In this document: in pieces, positions 36,796 to 46,102 of the stretch
Layout: every line of letters starts with the position of its first letter
Position numbering within the stretch: position 1 is the stretch's first letter
From: CAWEYO01 sp963813315
Lineage (GTDB): Bacteria; Pseudomonadota; Alphaproteobacteria; Rhizobiales; Rhizobiaceae
Assembly (NCBI GenBank): GCA_963813315.1
Contig: CAWEYO010000001.1
Coordinates: 62,001-126,000, forward strand
Reading direction: 5' to 3'
Length of the DNA: 64,000 nt
Made by a program: the position numbers and the translations under genes
Notes under the pieces: model-generated
Seen by the model: the letters and a program-made list of their open reading frames with translations, nothing else
The model's database searches: none
Told to the model about the DNA's origin: nothing

Positions 36796-38250
36796 CTACA
36801 GGATCTTGAACGAGCCAGCTTGCGGCGCTTCATACATCTCGGCCTCCAGCAGCGATTTGGCGGCATAGAGCTTCTTGATGCCGCGAATCCAGTTGCGCGC
36901 CCGTTCATTGAGTTCGAAGTCGCTGCCCATGACCCGACCGCGCGTGATCAGGATGCCGAGATCGGCGCCCTCATAACGATAGTCGCCGGGGCCCGTGATG
37001 CGCAGGAAAAAAGCCTCGTTCTCGGACTCGATCGCTTGGCGGTCGAAATCGAAACGATCGTAGGATACGGCGCCGTCATCCGACATCCGGTAGACCCCGG
37101 TGGGGGGCGCGTTGGTGACGAGGTCGACATTCTTGTCCGTCGATTTCATCACCAGCTGCGACCACGAATCGATGAACTCCTTTAGAGCCCAGCGTTCATT
37201 CAGTTCCTCGACGTCGATCTTGTATTTGAGGCCCGAAAACTCCATCAGGTGGAACAGGAAAAGCGGCGCGTCGGCGTATGCGAAGGCAGAGTGGTTGGTG
37301 ATCGAACTGGCGCCGCAGATGCGCGGATTGAGCTCACCGAGGTAGACCTCGCCATCCTTCTCGTCGATCAGGAAGTCAAGATCGAAATAGCCGCGATAGC
37401 CTTCCTTGATGAGCTGGTTGCCGAACCGGAACGCCATGTCGCGGGCCTTGTCGCGAATGCGCTCGGAAAAGGCCCCCGGAAAGATCTCGTTGCCGCACCA
37501 CCCGCCTTTGTAGGGTGTCAACTCGCGCTTGCCCACGACCTCGGTCAGAAGCGGCCCGACCAGCGTGCCCGAGCGGGTGGTGCAGGCCTCCATGGTGGCT
37601 CCCCTGCAGTCGATGCGTTTCATGATCTTGACCTCGTCCTCCGCCCGGATTTCCTTGGCGTGACGGTCATATTCCTGCTGGTTGGAAATGAAGAAAGTCG
37701 TGTGGCCACTGTCGCCGAAGGCGGTCTGGATGACGAGGTCGGCGCCGATCCCCGCCTTTTTCGCCGAAGTGATCAGTTCCTCATAAGATTTGGCGGGTCC
37801 GAGTGTGTTGGGTACGGAAGCGACCTTCGCCTTGTTGCCGATGCGCACAGTTTCCATCTTGTTGTCGCAGCGCGCGCGGAGCTTGGCCTTCGGAAACCAG
37901 ATCTCTAGACCGATCTCGTCACAGATCTTCTCGGTCTCGTCGTCGAACATCAGGAAGACTGCTGCGGGCTTGCCGCCGCGATGCTGGATCTGGTCGAGGA
38001 CCTCCTTGTGCTGAAGCAGATAGTTGTTGATGTCCTCAATGGATTCGAACTCGTTGTGCGGCTGTTTCGACGGCACCATCACCTTCGGGTGACGGCCGTC
38101 GAAGCAATCAATGTAGTTGATGAACTTGAAGTTGCGCACCCATTGATCGATTCCCAGCAGGTTGAAGTTGGTGGCCGAGATGAAGTAGATCGGTCGTTCG
38201 TTGCGGTGCATTACGACGCGCAGGTCGGATACATTGCGAATAGTCTTCAT
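36796..38250 (-). CDS. ATP-grasp carboxylate-amine ligase-like protein
   Basis: 484 residues. The ATP-grasp fold is indicated by the nucleotide-binding region (LRARCDNKMETVRIGNKAKV, VIQTAFGDSGHTTFFI) and the metal-binding stretch GYFDLDFLIDEKDGEVYLGE then LNPRICGASSITNHS, where Glu and Asn hold Mg2+. It lacks biotin-carboxylase C-terminal features. ATP-grasp enzymes join a carboxylate to an amine or thiol through an acyl phosphate. The substrate is unknown; pairing with two amide hydrolases suggests a peptide or N-acyl product. The start at 38250 (MKTIRNVSDL) has AAGGA upstream. It is divergent from an Lrp/AsnC remnant. Confidence 0.8.
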   Translation of the reverse strand: MKTIRNVSDLRVVMHRNERPIYFISATNFNLLGIDQWVRNFKFINYIDCFDGRHPKVMVPSKQPHNEFESIEDINNYLLQHKEVLDQIQHRGGKPAAVFLMFDDETEKICDEIGLEIWFPKAKLRARCDNKMETVRIGNKAKVASVPNTLGPAKSYEELITSAKKAGIGADLVIQTAFGDSGHTTFFISNQQEYDRHAKEIRAEDEVKIMKRIDCRGATMEACTTRSGTLVGPLLTEVVGKRELTPYKGGWCGNEIFPGAFSERIRDKARDMAFRFGNQLIKEGYRGYFDLDFLIDEKDGEVYLGELNPRICGASSITNHSAFAYADAPLFLFHLMEFSGLKYKIDVEELNERWALKEFIDSWSQLVMKSTDKNVDLVTNAPPTGVYRMSDDGAVSYDRFDFDRQAIESENEAFFLRITGPGDYRYEGADLGILITRGRVMGSDFELNERARNWIRGIKKLYAAKSLLEAEMYEAPQAGSFKIL

Positions 38251-38344
38251 GTCGTTCCTTCCCCTCAATGTTATGGTTCAGGGCGCATGCCGTATGGTCG
38301 CGCGTTCCGGCAAATACCGTCGACGAAAGAAACGCTGGTGGCTT

Positions 38345-38622
38345 GTTCTGGCGTGATCTCTAGCTACTGCGCCCATCTCGACCTCGAAAAGGTCAGCCGC
38401 CATGTCGACGTCATCGCCGCAGCGACTCTGAACAGCCATGGCCGCGACGCTTTCCGCGCTCATGATGCAATGTAGCGGGATGAGTTACGTCGTCGAATGC
38501 ACCAAGGTCAGCGGCACGATAGACTACCTGATCCGCTTCGTCTGCCCAGATATCGCTTACGAACTTTTTGCGACACAATCTGTTGAGAGCGCGGGTCGGG
38601 TTCAAGCGGAAACTTCCGCCTA
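38345..38622 (+). pseudogene. Remnant of an Lrp/AsnC-family regulator
   Basis: In one frame the DNA reads GVISSYCAHLDLEKVSRHVD then VIAAATLNSHGRDAF (to about 38460). In the next frame it reads YVVECTKVSGTIDYLIRFVC then PDIAYELFATQ. Together these match the C-terminal RAM domain of Lrp/AsnC regulators (Y...LD...V....A.TL..H......F, then V.EC..V.G..DYL). The helix-turn-helix is missing and a one-base frameshift lies near 38465. It is divergent from the ATP-grasp gene, the usual place for a local regulator. The flanks 38251-38344 and 38623-38779 hold nothing else recognisable. Confidence 0.6.
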
Positions 38623-38779
38623 ACGAAGCTTTTGGCGACTGCACCGAAAAAGCGATCCTGGCCGGAGAGTCTTGTCCACTGGAATTATTAGTATACAAAT
38701 GAATATTGTCTCAAGACGGAGGCAAGAAACGCCTTTCCAAACTGGAACCATAACCTAAGACTTCACATTCGGGTTGGGC

Positions 38780-40853
38780 ATGGTTGAGGATGTTCGCGCA
38801 GGCGGAGGCAGTGTGGTCGCCGGGATCGATGTCGGCGGAACATTTACTGATCTGATCGTGATCGACGGGCGCGACGGCGGACAGGTGCACATCGCCAAGA
38901 CGCCCACTACGCCGGAAAACCAGGCCATCGGGGTCATTGCCGCGTTGAAAGAAGCCGGCTTTCCGGTGGATCGGATCGATCTCATCGTCCACGGCACGAC
39001 GACCACCACCAATGCGGTGCTGGAGCGCCGGCTGGCAAAGACCGGCATGATCACAACCCGTGGATTTCGCGATGTCATCGAACTCGGCCGCCGGACCCGT
39101 CCAAATCCTTACGGGATGACCGGCGTTTTCGTGCCCGTCATCCCGCGCGATCTGCGGCTGGAGGTGACCGAGCGCATCGAAGTCCGGCGGCGTAGTGCGA
39201 GTGCCGCTCGACGAGACCGAATTTCGCGCGGCGGTAACGCACCTCAAGGAGGCCGGCTGCGAATCCATAGTCATCCATTTCCTCCATGCCTATGCCAACC
39301 CTGCGCACGAGAAGCGCGCGGCGGAGATTGCTGCGCAACTCTGGCCGAACGATCACATCACCGCCGGCCACACGCTGCTTTCCGAAGCGCGCGAATTCGA
39401 GCGCGGTGTGACGGCCGCGGTCAATGCCGCCGTGCAGCCGATCCTGAAGCGCTATGTGGATCGGCTGCGCGACGAACTGGAAAGGCGGGGCTATGCCCGG
39501 GACTTCCTGGTCATGAATGGCAATGGCGGCATGATCTCGGCCCGCTTCGTGACAAGTGAATCGGCCAAGACCGTGATGTCCGGCCCGGCGTCGGGTGTGA
39601 TTGCCGCGGCCTACACGGGGCGCTGCGCCGGATACGGGAACCTCGTCACATACGACATGGGCGGCACATCGACCGATGTCGCGCTGATCCGCAATGCCCA
39701 GCCCGCGGTCTCCAACGAGATCGAAATCGAATATGCGATGCCGATACATGTACCGATGGTGGATGTCCATTCGGTGGGCGCTGGCGGTGGCTCGATCGCT
39801 CGCGTCGACGCTTCCGGCCTGATCCAGGTCGGGCCTGAAAGTGCGGGCGCAAATCCGGGTCCGATCTGCTACGGACGTGGCGGCACCGAGCCGACGATCA
39901 CCGACGCCAATCTCGTGCTCGGCCGCCTCGATCCGACAAGACTGCTAGCGGTCGACCATCCGGTGACCGTGGCCAAAGTGCGTGACATCTTTGCCGAGCG
40001 GATCGGACGCGCGACGAAACTGGACGGCGTCGAGGCGGCTGGTGCTGTGCTCAGGCTTGCCAATCTGAAGATGGCCGGCGCGATCCGAATGGTCTCGGCG
40101 GCGAAAGGATACGACCCGAGGGACTTCGCGCTTTTCGCGTTCGGCGGCGCCGGACCTTTGCACGCCACCGAGTTGGCGCGGGAGCTCGGTCTGCCGAAGG
40201 TGCTCGTGCCGGCACTGCCGGGCATCACGAATGCGCTTGGCTGCGTGGTCGCCGACCTCCGCCACGACTTCGTAAACACGGTCAATCAGGCGGTGGCGCA
40301 TCTCGACACCGCGCTTGTCCGAAACATCCTCGAAATGCACAAGGCCGAGGGAAGCGCATTGATCGCAAAGGAAGCGGTCAAGCCGGAAACGATCCGCTTC
40401 GTGCACTCGGCCGATATGCAGTTCATCGGACAGACGCATCTTCTCAATGTTCCGCTACCGTCGGCTCGGTTTGACCGGGAGACGTTGCAAGGTCTCTTCG
40501 AGAAGGCCTATTTCGCGAGGTTCAAGGTGGAGCTTCCCGAGATCAGTGCGAACCTCGTTAACCTCAACACCTCGGTGATCGGCGTCATGCCGGAGTTCGA
40601 CCTGTCGCGGATCATCGATCCGGCGCGCCGCGCTGGGACGGTCGAGATGGCGCTCCGCGAGGTGCGCCCGGTCTGGTACAACGGCGTGTGGCGCGAGACG
40701 CCGGTCTACGATCGCGAAAGACTGCCACTTGACGCTGTGATCGAAGGGCCGGCGATCCTCGAGCAACTGGATGCAACAACCGTCGTCGAGCCGACCGATC
40801 GCGCGAGCTGCGACTCCGACGGAAATATCATCATCGAGATCGGCAAGGCCTGA
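38780..40853 (+). pseudogene. hyuA: Hydantoinase/oxoprolinase subunit A, one-base frameshift
   Basis: The N-terminal part (38780-39181) has the actin-like ATPase start GGSVVAGIDVGGTFTDLIVI and VHGTTTTTNAVLERR. The remainder is in the +1 frame (GGVVRVPLDETEFRAAVTHL to the TGA at 40853), with YDMGGTSTDVALI, VDVHSVGAGGGSIAR and FGGAGPLHATELARELG. Removing the G at 39182 joins GAA directly to TCC and gives one protein of about 690 residues, the normal length. HyuA with HyuB performs ATP-dependent opening of cyclic imides or lactams (hydantoin, N-methylhydantoin, 5-oxoproline). Three bases separate it from hyuB. Whether the break is real or an error is unresolved. Confidence 0.85.
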
Positions 40854-40856
40854 GCC

Positions 40857-42806
40857 ATGATGGAACTCGACGCCATTACGCTTTCTGTCATCCAGGCCGC
40901 TCTGCAGCAGGTCTGCGACGAGATGGATCTTGTTTTTTCCCGCGCTGCTTTTTCCCCGGTGATCGCCGAGGCCAACGACCGCTCCGATGGTATTTATTCG
41001 GCAAAGGACGGTTCGCTGATCGCCCAAGGCGCAGGAGGCCTGCCGGTTTTCGTCGGCGTCATGCAATATTCGACGAAGACGCTGATCGAAATGATAGGCG
41101 ACGGCCGCTGCCTGCCGCCGGAGCCGGGCGACGTCTACATTGTCAACGATCCCTATCTCGGCGGGACTCATCTGATGGACGTGCGCTTTGCCATGCCCGT
41201 CTATCGCCGCGGTGAAATCTTTTGCTGGCTTTCCAACACCGGCCATTGGCCGGATATTGGCGGTTCGGTGCCAGGGGGGTTTTCGGCCTCCGCGACTGCT
41301 GTCGAGCAGGAGGGGCTTCGGCTGCCGCCCGTCAAGCTGTTCAAGAAGGGCGTGCTCGATGCGGAGATCTACGCAATCATCTGCTCCAACATTCGCATCG
41401 CCGACCAGCGGATCGGCGATATCAAGGCGCAAGCCGCAGCCCTCATGGTGGGGCAGGAAAGGCTTTGCCAAGTTCTGGATCGTTACTCGGACGAAACTGT
41501 CGTTGCGGCGATTGCCGAGTTGCGAAAGCGGGCAGCCGAGCAGATGGCGGCGCATATTTCGCAAATCAGGGATGGCGTCTACCGATCGAAGGCCTATGTG
41601 GATTCCGACGGTGTAGTCGACAGCCCGTTGACGATCGACCTTGCCGTCGAGAAGAAGGGCCGGACTCTAACCTTCGACTTCGGCGGCTCCAGTCCGCCCT
41701 GTGCGGGACCGATGAATTGCGTGCTCGCGACGACGCTTTCGTCGGTCTATCTGGCAATGCGTCACATATTCCCGGACGTTCCAATCAGTGCTGGCGCGTT
41801 CGAGCCGCTGATCGTCAAGAGGCCGGTTGGGACCTTCCTCGACGCTGGGTATCCTCGACCGGTGTCGGGCTGCGCGGCGGAAGTCTCCCAACGCATCGCC
41901 GAAGCCGTGTTTGCGGCTTTGGTTCAGGCCCTGCCCGACAAGGTGACGGCGGCCCCTGCCGGCTCCAGTGGCAATTTCGCGCTTGGCGGCCACGATCCCC
42001 GCCGCGCCCGCGACTACGTCATGTACCAGATCTCCGGCGGCGGCTACGGCGGCAACATCCACCATGACGGACTGACCAACGGGTGCTCGACCATCGGCAT
42101 TTCGAAATCGCCCCCGGTCGAGGTGATGGAGCAAGCCTACCCGGTGCTCTACCGGCACTACGCGCTGCGCGAAGGATCGGGCGGCGCAGGCAGCCGCCGC
42201 GGCGGTTTTGGCCTCGCCTACGAAGTCGAGCTTTTGCGAGGCGAAGCGCGCGCCTCCTTCGTGATGGACCACGGCCGTTTTGGACCGCAGGGCGTGCTTG
42301 GCGGGGAGGACGGCGCCGTGAACTCCGTCGTCGTCTACCGGAATGGCGAAGCGCACGTGCCCAGGCATCTTTCAAAAGAGCAGGACATCCCGCTGAAGGC
42401 CGGCGACCGCGTGCAAGTGAGCACGCCGGGGGGCGGCGGCTACGGCAACGCCTTCGACCGCGATCCGGCGCTCGTGCTCAAGGACGTGCGGCTCGGCTAC
42501 TATACGGTCGAGCAGGCGCGGGAAAGGTTCGGCGTGGTCCTTGCGTCGGATGGCGCGGCGGTCGATCAAGAGGCGACGGCTCGAACTCCGCTCGTAATCC
42601 GTTGGCACAAGCGACGACGTGCGCGGCTTCACGCCATCTTCGCAAGAAGCCTCATGAATGCGGATACGTCCTTCGCCGAGAGGGGCGCCAGCGTTTCCTG
42701 GGTGACCAACCGGGCTTTGGGGATCAATTCCTCGACCGCCTTGCGCCCTTCCGCCGTTAAGCTGACCAGCAACCGGCGCTTGTCGCCGTCGTGCTTCGAA
42801 AGCTGA
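40857..42806 (+). CDS. hyuB: Hydantoinase/oxoprolinase subunit B, abnormal C-terminus
   Basis: 649 residues as read. The hydantoinase B domain is clear: FSPVIAEANDRSDGIYSAKD, YIVNDPYLGGTHLMDVR, FCWLSNTGHWPDIGG, ALREGSGGAGSRRGGFGLAY and STPGGGGYGNAFDRDPALVL. Normal HyuB ends soon after VDQEATAR. Here the frame continues about 75 further residues, antisense to the marR gene, so the last 178 bases overlap tail to tail. In the +1 frame a TAA occurs right after the family's usual end (about 42595), so a one-base insertion near 42570 could explain the tail. It is the second gene of hyuAB. Confidence 0.85.
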   Translation: MMELDAITLSVIQAALQQVCDEMDLVFSRAAFSPVIAEANDRSDGIYSAKDGSLIAQGAGGLPVFVGVMQYSTKTLIEMIGDGRCLPPEPGDVYIVNDPYLGGTHLMDVRFAMPVYRRGEIFCWLSNTGHWPDIGGSVPGGFSASATAVEQEGLRLPPVKLFKKGVLDAEIYAIICSNIRIADQRIGDIKAQAAALMVGQERLCQVLDRYSDETVVAAIAELRKRAAEQMAAHISQIRDGVYRSKAYVDSDGVVDSPLTIDLAVEKKGRTLTFDFGGSSPPCAGPMNCVLATTLSSVYLAMRHIFPDVPISAGAFEPLIVKRPVGTFLDAGYPRPVSGCAAEVSQRIAEAVFAALVQALPDKVTAAPAGSSGNFALGGHDPRRARDYVMYQISGGGYGGNIHHDGLTNGCSTIGISKSPPVEVMEQAYPVLYRHYALREGSGGAGSRRGGFGLAYEVELLRGEARASFVMDHGRFGPQGVLGGEDGAVNSVVVYRNGEAHVPRHLSKEQDIPLKAGDRVQVSTPGGGGYGNAFDRDPALVLKDVRLGYYTVEQARERFGVVLASDGAAVDQEATARTPLVIRWHKRRRARLHAIFARSLMNADTSFAERGASVSWVTNRALGINSSTALRPSAVKLTSNRRLSPSCFES

Positions 42807-43084
42807 ACCAGGCCGCGCGTCTTGAGGCGGTCGATGACGCCCTTCACCGTCGCCGCATCCATGGCGATCAGCTGACCCAGCTGGTTCTGCGACGTCTCTC
42901 CGACATCACTCAGCTTGGCGAGTGCTGCAAATTGCGGCGGCGTCAGGTCCGCTATGTGAGAAGCGAATATGGCGACATGACGCTGATGCGCCTTGCGGAG
43001 CACAAAGCCGACCTGGTCCTGCAGATGGTAGTCGGCCGCTGCTTCCGGCGCGACAGGTTCAAGCTTTCTTTCTTGCACGCTCAC
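42629..43084 (-). CDS. MarR-family transcriptional regulator
   Basis: 151 residues. The winged helix-turn-helix shows LTPPQFAALAKLSDVGETSQ, NQLGQLIAMDAATVKGVIDR, then LKTRGLVQLSKHDGDKRRLL with the DxRxxxV-type wing. MarR proteins are dimeric repressors released by small, often aromatic, ligands. It is the last gene of the overlapping minus-strand series (ATGA overlap with the DUF1185 gene) and is convergent with hyuB, so it is the prime candidate regulator of the locus. Confidence 0.9.
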   Translation of the reverse strand: MSVQERKLEPVAPEAAADYHLQDQVGFVLRKAHQRHVAIFASHIADLTPPQFAALAKLSDVGETSQNQLGQLIAMDAATVKGVIDRLKTRGLVQLSKHDGDKRRLLVSLTAEGRKAVEELIPKARLVTQETLAPLSAKDVSAFMRLLAKMA

Positions 43085-43665
43085 CGTAGTCCATCCTCAC
43101 CCTTCACGTCCTGCGTGGCCAGGCCGCCCATCCGAGCGTGAATACGGGGGCCGGTCGTCATGGCCAGGCAGAAAAGGATCTCGTCGGGACGCGGCCCGTC
43201 GCCAATGCCGACTTCCATCGCATCGAAATGGCTCCTGACATAAGCGGCATTGATATGGCCGATCGGCACGTCGAGGCGACAGCCAAGCGCGCCTACCTTC
43301 TTGGCCGAAGGCACGATGGCCTTCGCTTCCCCGAGCCTTTCGCGCATCGCGTAGCCGCCGGGAACATGCCAGAGCGCGCCGTGTTCCAGCTCGCCGGCAG
43401 CGCCGACAATGGCTCCCTTGCCGTAACCGTCGATCCTCCTCACCTCGCCGCCCAGTGCCGCGATCAGCCGGTCGGTGAGTTCGAGGCCCAGAGGCTTCAG
43501 GTCCTCCATCGCACTTTGCAATTCCTCCACATAGCGCCCCGCGAATGGATTCTTCACCAGCGCCATCGCCGCCGCCCGGCGGCGCGGTTCCCTTGGAACA
43601 GTGCCGCCCTCATGAAAAATCTCCTCAGTGAAAACGACGATCTTGCGGATCGGAAAATCAGGCAT
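43081..43665 (-). CDS. 'Amino acid synthesis' family protein (DUF1185)
   Basis: 194 residues. The sequence PIRKIVVFTEEIFHEGGTVP with LVKNPFAGRYVEELQSAMED, AIVGAAGELEHGALWHVPGG and GALGCRLDVPIGHINAAYVR is characteristic of the PF06684 family. Despite the family name I know of no confirmed reaction. It overlaps UPF0280 by eight bases and marR by four, so it belongs to the same transcript as the Hnr-like reductase and molybdenum hydroxylase, suggesting a catabolic step on their product. Confidence 0.85.
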   Translation of the reverse strand: MPDFPIRKIVVFTEEIFHEGGTVPREPRRRAAAMALVKNPFAGRYVEELQSAMEDLKPLGLELTDRLIAALGGEVRRIDGYGKGAIVGAAGELEHGALWHVPGGYAMRERLGEAKAIVPSAKKVGALGCRLDVPIGHINAAYVRSHFDAMEVGIGDGPRPDEILFCLAMTTGPRIHARMGGLATQDVKGEDGLR

Positions 43666-44576
43666 GGGCTATCCTTCCTGCAGGCGAGGCCGAGAGTGGA
43701 ACCGGCATGGCTCGGCCTTGGTGCACGGCGAGGGAACGGTGTGCAATCTCCCCGCATAGCCAACTCTGGCCGCCAAGGAACACTGCGGCAGCGACAATCA
43801 GCCCGGCGCGGCGCATAGCCTCCGCCACGGCCAGTCCGCGCTCAAGCGCGTTGGATACTTCGCCGGGCAACAAAGGGCCGACAGCGCTCGTCACCGGACG
43901 CGAGCCAAGGTCGCTATCGGGGTCGAGGTGGCAGGCTGGAACGCGGGTCACCGCGGGATGTTGGGGTAGGTCAACCGCGTTGGCGACCAGCGTCGCCGCC
44001 GCATCCGCGTCGGCTCCGGTCCTTGCCAGCACGGTCACGGAGTCGGCGATGCCGAGCGAATGGCTCCGGCCGCGCCAGCCGCTGGTGGCAATGCCGCCCA
44101 CACGATCGCTTGCGTTGACCAAAATGCGGTCGGCCAGTCCGTGGCCAGTGCCTGCAATCGCAACGATCATCGACTGGCCGTCAGAGAGGTGGAGCGCAAT
44201 GTCGCCCCCATTGTTGACATAGGCCTTTTCAAGCCTTCGGCCGCAAATCAGCGCGGCCAAGGTCTCGTCGGCGACCGAGCCCGCCACCGCAGCCATAGGC
44301 GTGACGAAGGCGGGGGCATGACGGCAAACAACCTGTTCCATGCGGTTGGCCGTCGGACCCTTGAAATCGGCGAGGCAGTGCGTGTGCCGGCCGGCGAAGG
44401 TCGGCCAATTCTTCCACTAACTCGGCCAAGACAAATTCAAACCGCGTTGCTGCCTGCGCGTAGGCAAGTCGTTTCTCGTCGGGGTCTCCAAAAGCCTCGA
44501 CGATCAGGTCGATCGGCCCGTGGTTGAGGTGAAGCCGCCGCCCATCCGGCAGCCACGTGGCCTGTGGACCATTCAT
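43658..44576 (-). pseudogene. UPF0280 family protein with one-base frameshift
   Basis: The N-terminal part (MNGPQATWLPDGRRLHLNHG, then RFEFVLAELVEELADLRRPA, from 44576) is in a different frame from the remainder (FKGPTANRMEQVVCRHAPAF to 43658). Removing one base near 44373 joins them into about 305 residues. The C-terminal part carries AVAGSVADETLAALI and KAYVNNGGDIALHL, the latter similar to the NxGGDI segment of ApbE flavin transferases. The biochemical role of UPF0280 is not known to me. The start overlaps the Hnr stop (ATGA), which supports the N-terminal assignment. Confidence 0.8.
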
Positions 44577-46102
44577 TGTGATGTGTCCCGGCGCAACTGC
44601 CGCAGCGGCGGCCACGGATTGCCGGCGGCCGCCGCACCCTCACGGCGCGGATTGAGATATTCGCCGCCGCGCGCGATCACATCGTCCATGGTACGGATTT
44701 CCTCGGCATGGCCTCCCAGCCGCTCATAGTCGTCCCGCCGCAGGGTGAATTCGATTGGCGCCACCAACGCCGGCGTCGGTACATAGCCGAAGGCATTGTC
44801 GGGCACGCGGGTCACGTCGACCATCAGCGTGATGCCGCCGCCCGGCCAGACATAGACGGGCGCGCCGCCGACCGTGACATAGGTGCTCAGGCCATGCACG
44901 GAACGGGTAAGATTAACCGGATTTTCCACGACCCCGGCACGCAGCGAGCCGCCGGCGCCGCCCATGAAGAGCACGGTACAAAGTGCCGGTTCGCAATTGT
45001 CCTCTATCAGACTGACGGACTTTCGAAGCCGCTCCGGAAACGGCTTTTCGACCGGTTTCAGGTTTTCGTCGAGTTCGAAATAGGCAAATTGTTCGCCGGT
45101 AGTCGAAACCATCAGCAGTGTCAGGCCCGGCCTTGCACCTTTCTTAGGATTCCACTCCGCGAGGATGCTCAGCGGATCCGAGATCGTCGTGCCGCCCCAA
45201 CCCAGGCCCGGCTCGGAAACCTTGAAATATCGGCCGGGCGTCGAGCGCCGGCCGAGGATCTTGATCCCCGTGTCTTCCCAGCCCAACACCTTGCCGGCCT
45301 GATGTTCTGACACGACCCCGGTGATGTGATCGTCGACCACCACCACCTCGTCAACAAGGCCGCGCCACTGGGTGGCAAACATGCCGATGGTGGCCGAACC
45401 GCAGCCGACACGCATCCGGCGTTCGACCTTGCCATCGATCACCGGCGCCTTGCCTGCTTCGACGACGACAGCCGCGCCGCCGTCGATGGCGAGTTCCACG
45501 GGTTCTCGATTGCAGAGACTGAGCAGCGTTTCGCAGGTGACACGGCCTTCGGACTTCGATCCGCCGGTCAGGTGATTGACGCCGCCCAGCGACAGCATCT
45601 GCGAGCCATATTCGCCGGTCGTGACATGGCCGACCGCTTCGCCTTGAGCGCGTACCGTCGCCGTCTCCGGCCCGAGATGCCGATCGGTATCGATTTTCAC
45701 CTTGACGCCGCAATAGGAGAAGATGCCCTCCGTAACGACCGTCACCAGATCCACGCCCTCGACTTCCTGCGATACGATAAAGGGCGCCGGCTTGTAATCG
45801 GGATACGTCGTGCCCGCGCCGATGGCGGTGACGAATCGGCGGCCCTTGTTGACGAGATCGCCGGTCCACGCCTCGCCAGCGTCGAACGGGACGATCTCGC
45901 GACCCTCTTCCTCGGCGTGGCGAAGGATAGTCAAGGGGTCCATGCGCACGATGCGACCCCCGACATTGCCGTAGCGGTCGCAGGCGCCGGTACGGCCCTC
46001 GGCAATGTAGCACATCACTGGACAGGCATCGCAGCGGATCTTTTCGCCGACCTGTTTGGCGCCGGCCTCGTGGGTTTCGAAACGTTCGGCGATTTCACTC
46101 AC
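44573..46102 (-). CDS. 6-hydroxynicotinate-reductase-like iron-sulfur protein
   Basis: 509 residues. The N-terminus carries CDACPVMCYIAEGRTGAC (Cys24, 27, 31 and 41), a ferredoxin-like Fe-S site, followed by CDRYGNVGGRIVRMDPLTIL. Later stretches include VTEGIFSYCGVKVKIDTDRH and EYGSQMLSLGGVNHLTGGSK. This architecture is that of the enoate-type 6-hydroxynicotinate reductase described in Eubacterium barkeri (from memory). In an aerobic alphaproteobacterium the substrate may differ. It overlaps the molybdenum subunit gene (ATGA at 46099-46102) and UPF0280 (ATGA), so the three are translationally coupled. Confidence 0.85.
   Translation of the reverse strand: MSEIAERFETHEAGAKQVGEKIRCDACPVMCYIAEGRTGACDRYGNVGGRIVRMDPLTILRHAEEEGREIVPFDAGEAWTGDLVNKGRRFVTAIGAGTTYPDYKPAPFIVSQEVEGVDLVTVVTEGIFSYCGVKVKIDTDRHLGPETATVRAQGEAVGHVTTGEYGSQMLSLGGVNHLTGGSKSEGRVTCETLLSLCNREPVELAIDGGAAVVVEAGKAPVIDGKVERRMRVGCGSATIGMFATQWRGLVDEVVVVDDHITGVVSEHQAGKVLGWEDTGIKILGRRSTPGRYFKVSEPGLGWGGTTISDPLSILAEWNPKKGARPGLTLLMVSTTGEQFAYFELDENLKPVEKPFPERLRKSVSLIEDNCEPALCTVLFMGGAGGSLRAGVVENPVNLTRSVHGLSTYVTVGGAPVYVWPGGGITLMVDVTRVPDNAFGYVPTPALVAPIEFTLRRDDYERLGGHAEEIRTMDDVIARGGEYLNPRREGAAAAGNPWPPLRQLRRDTSQ

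Noticed and set aside
39170..39200. Programmed ribosomal frameshift in hyuA
   Set aside because: No slippery heptamer or evident downstream structure, and the same one-extra-base pattern occurs in unrelated genes, pointing to sequence error or mutation.
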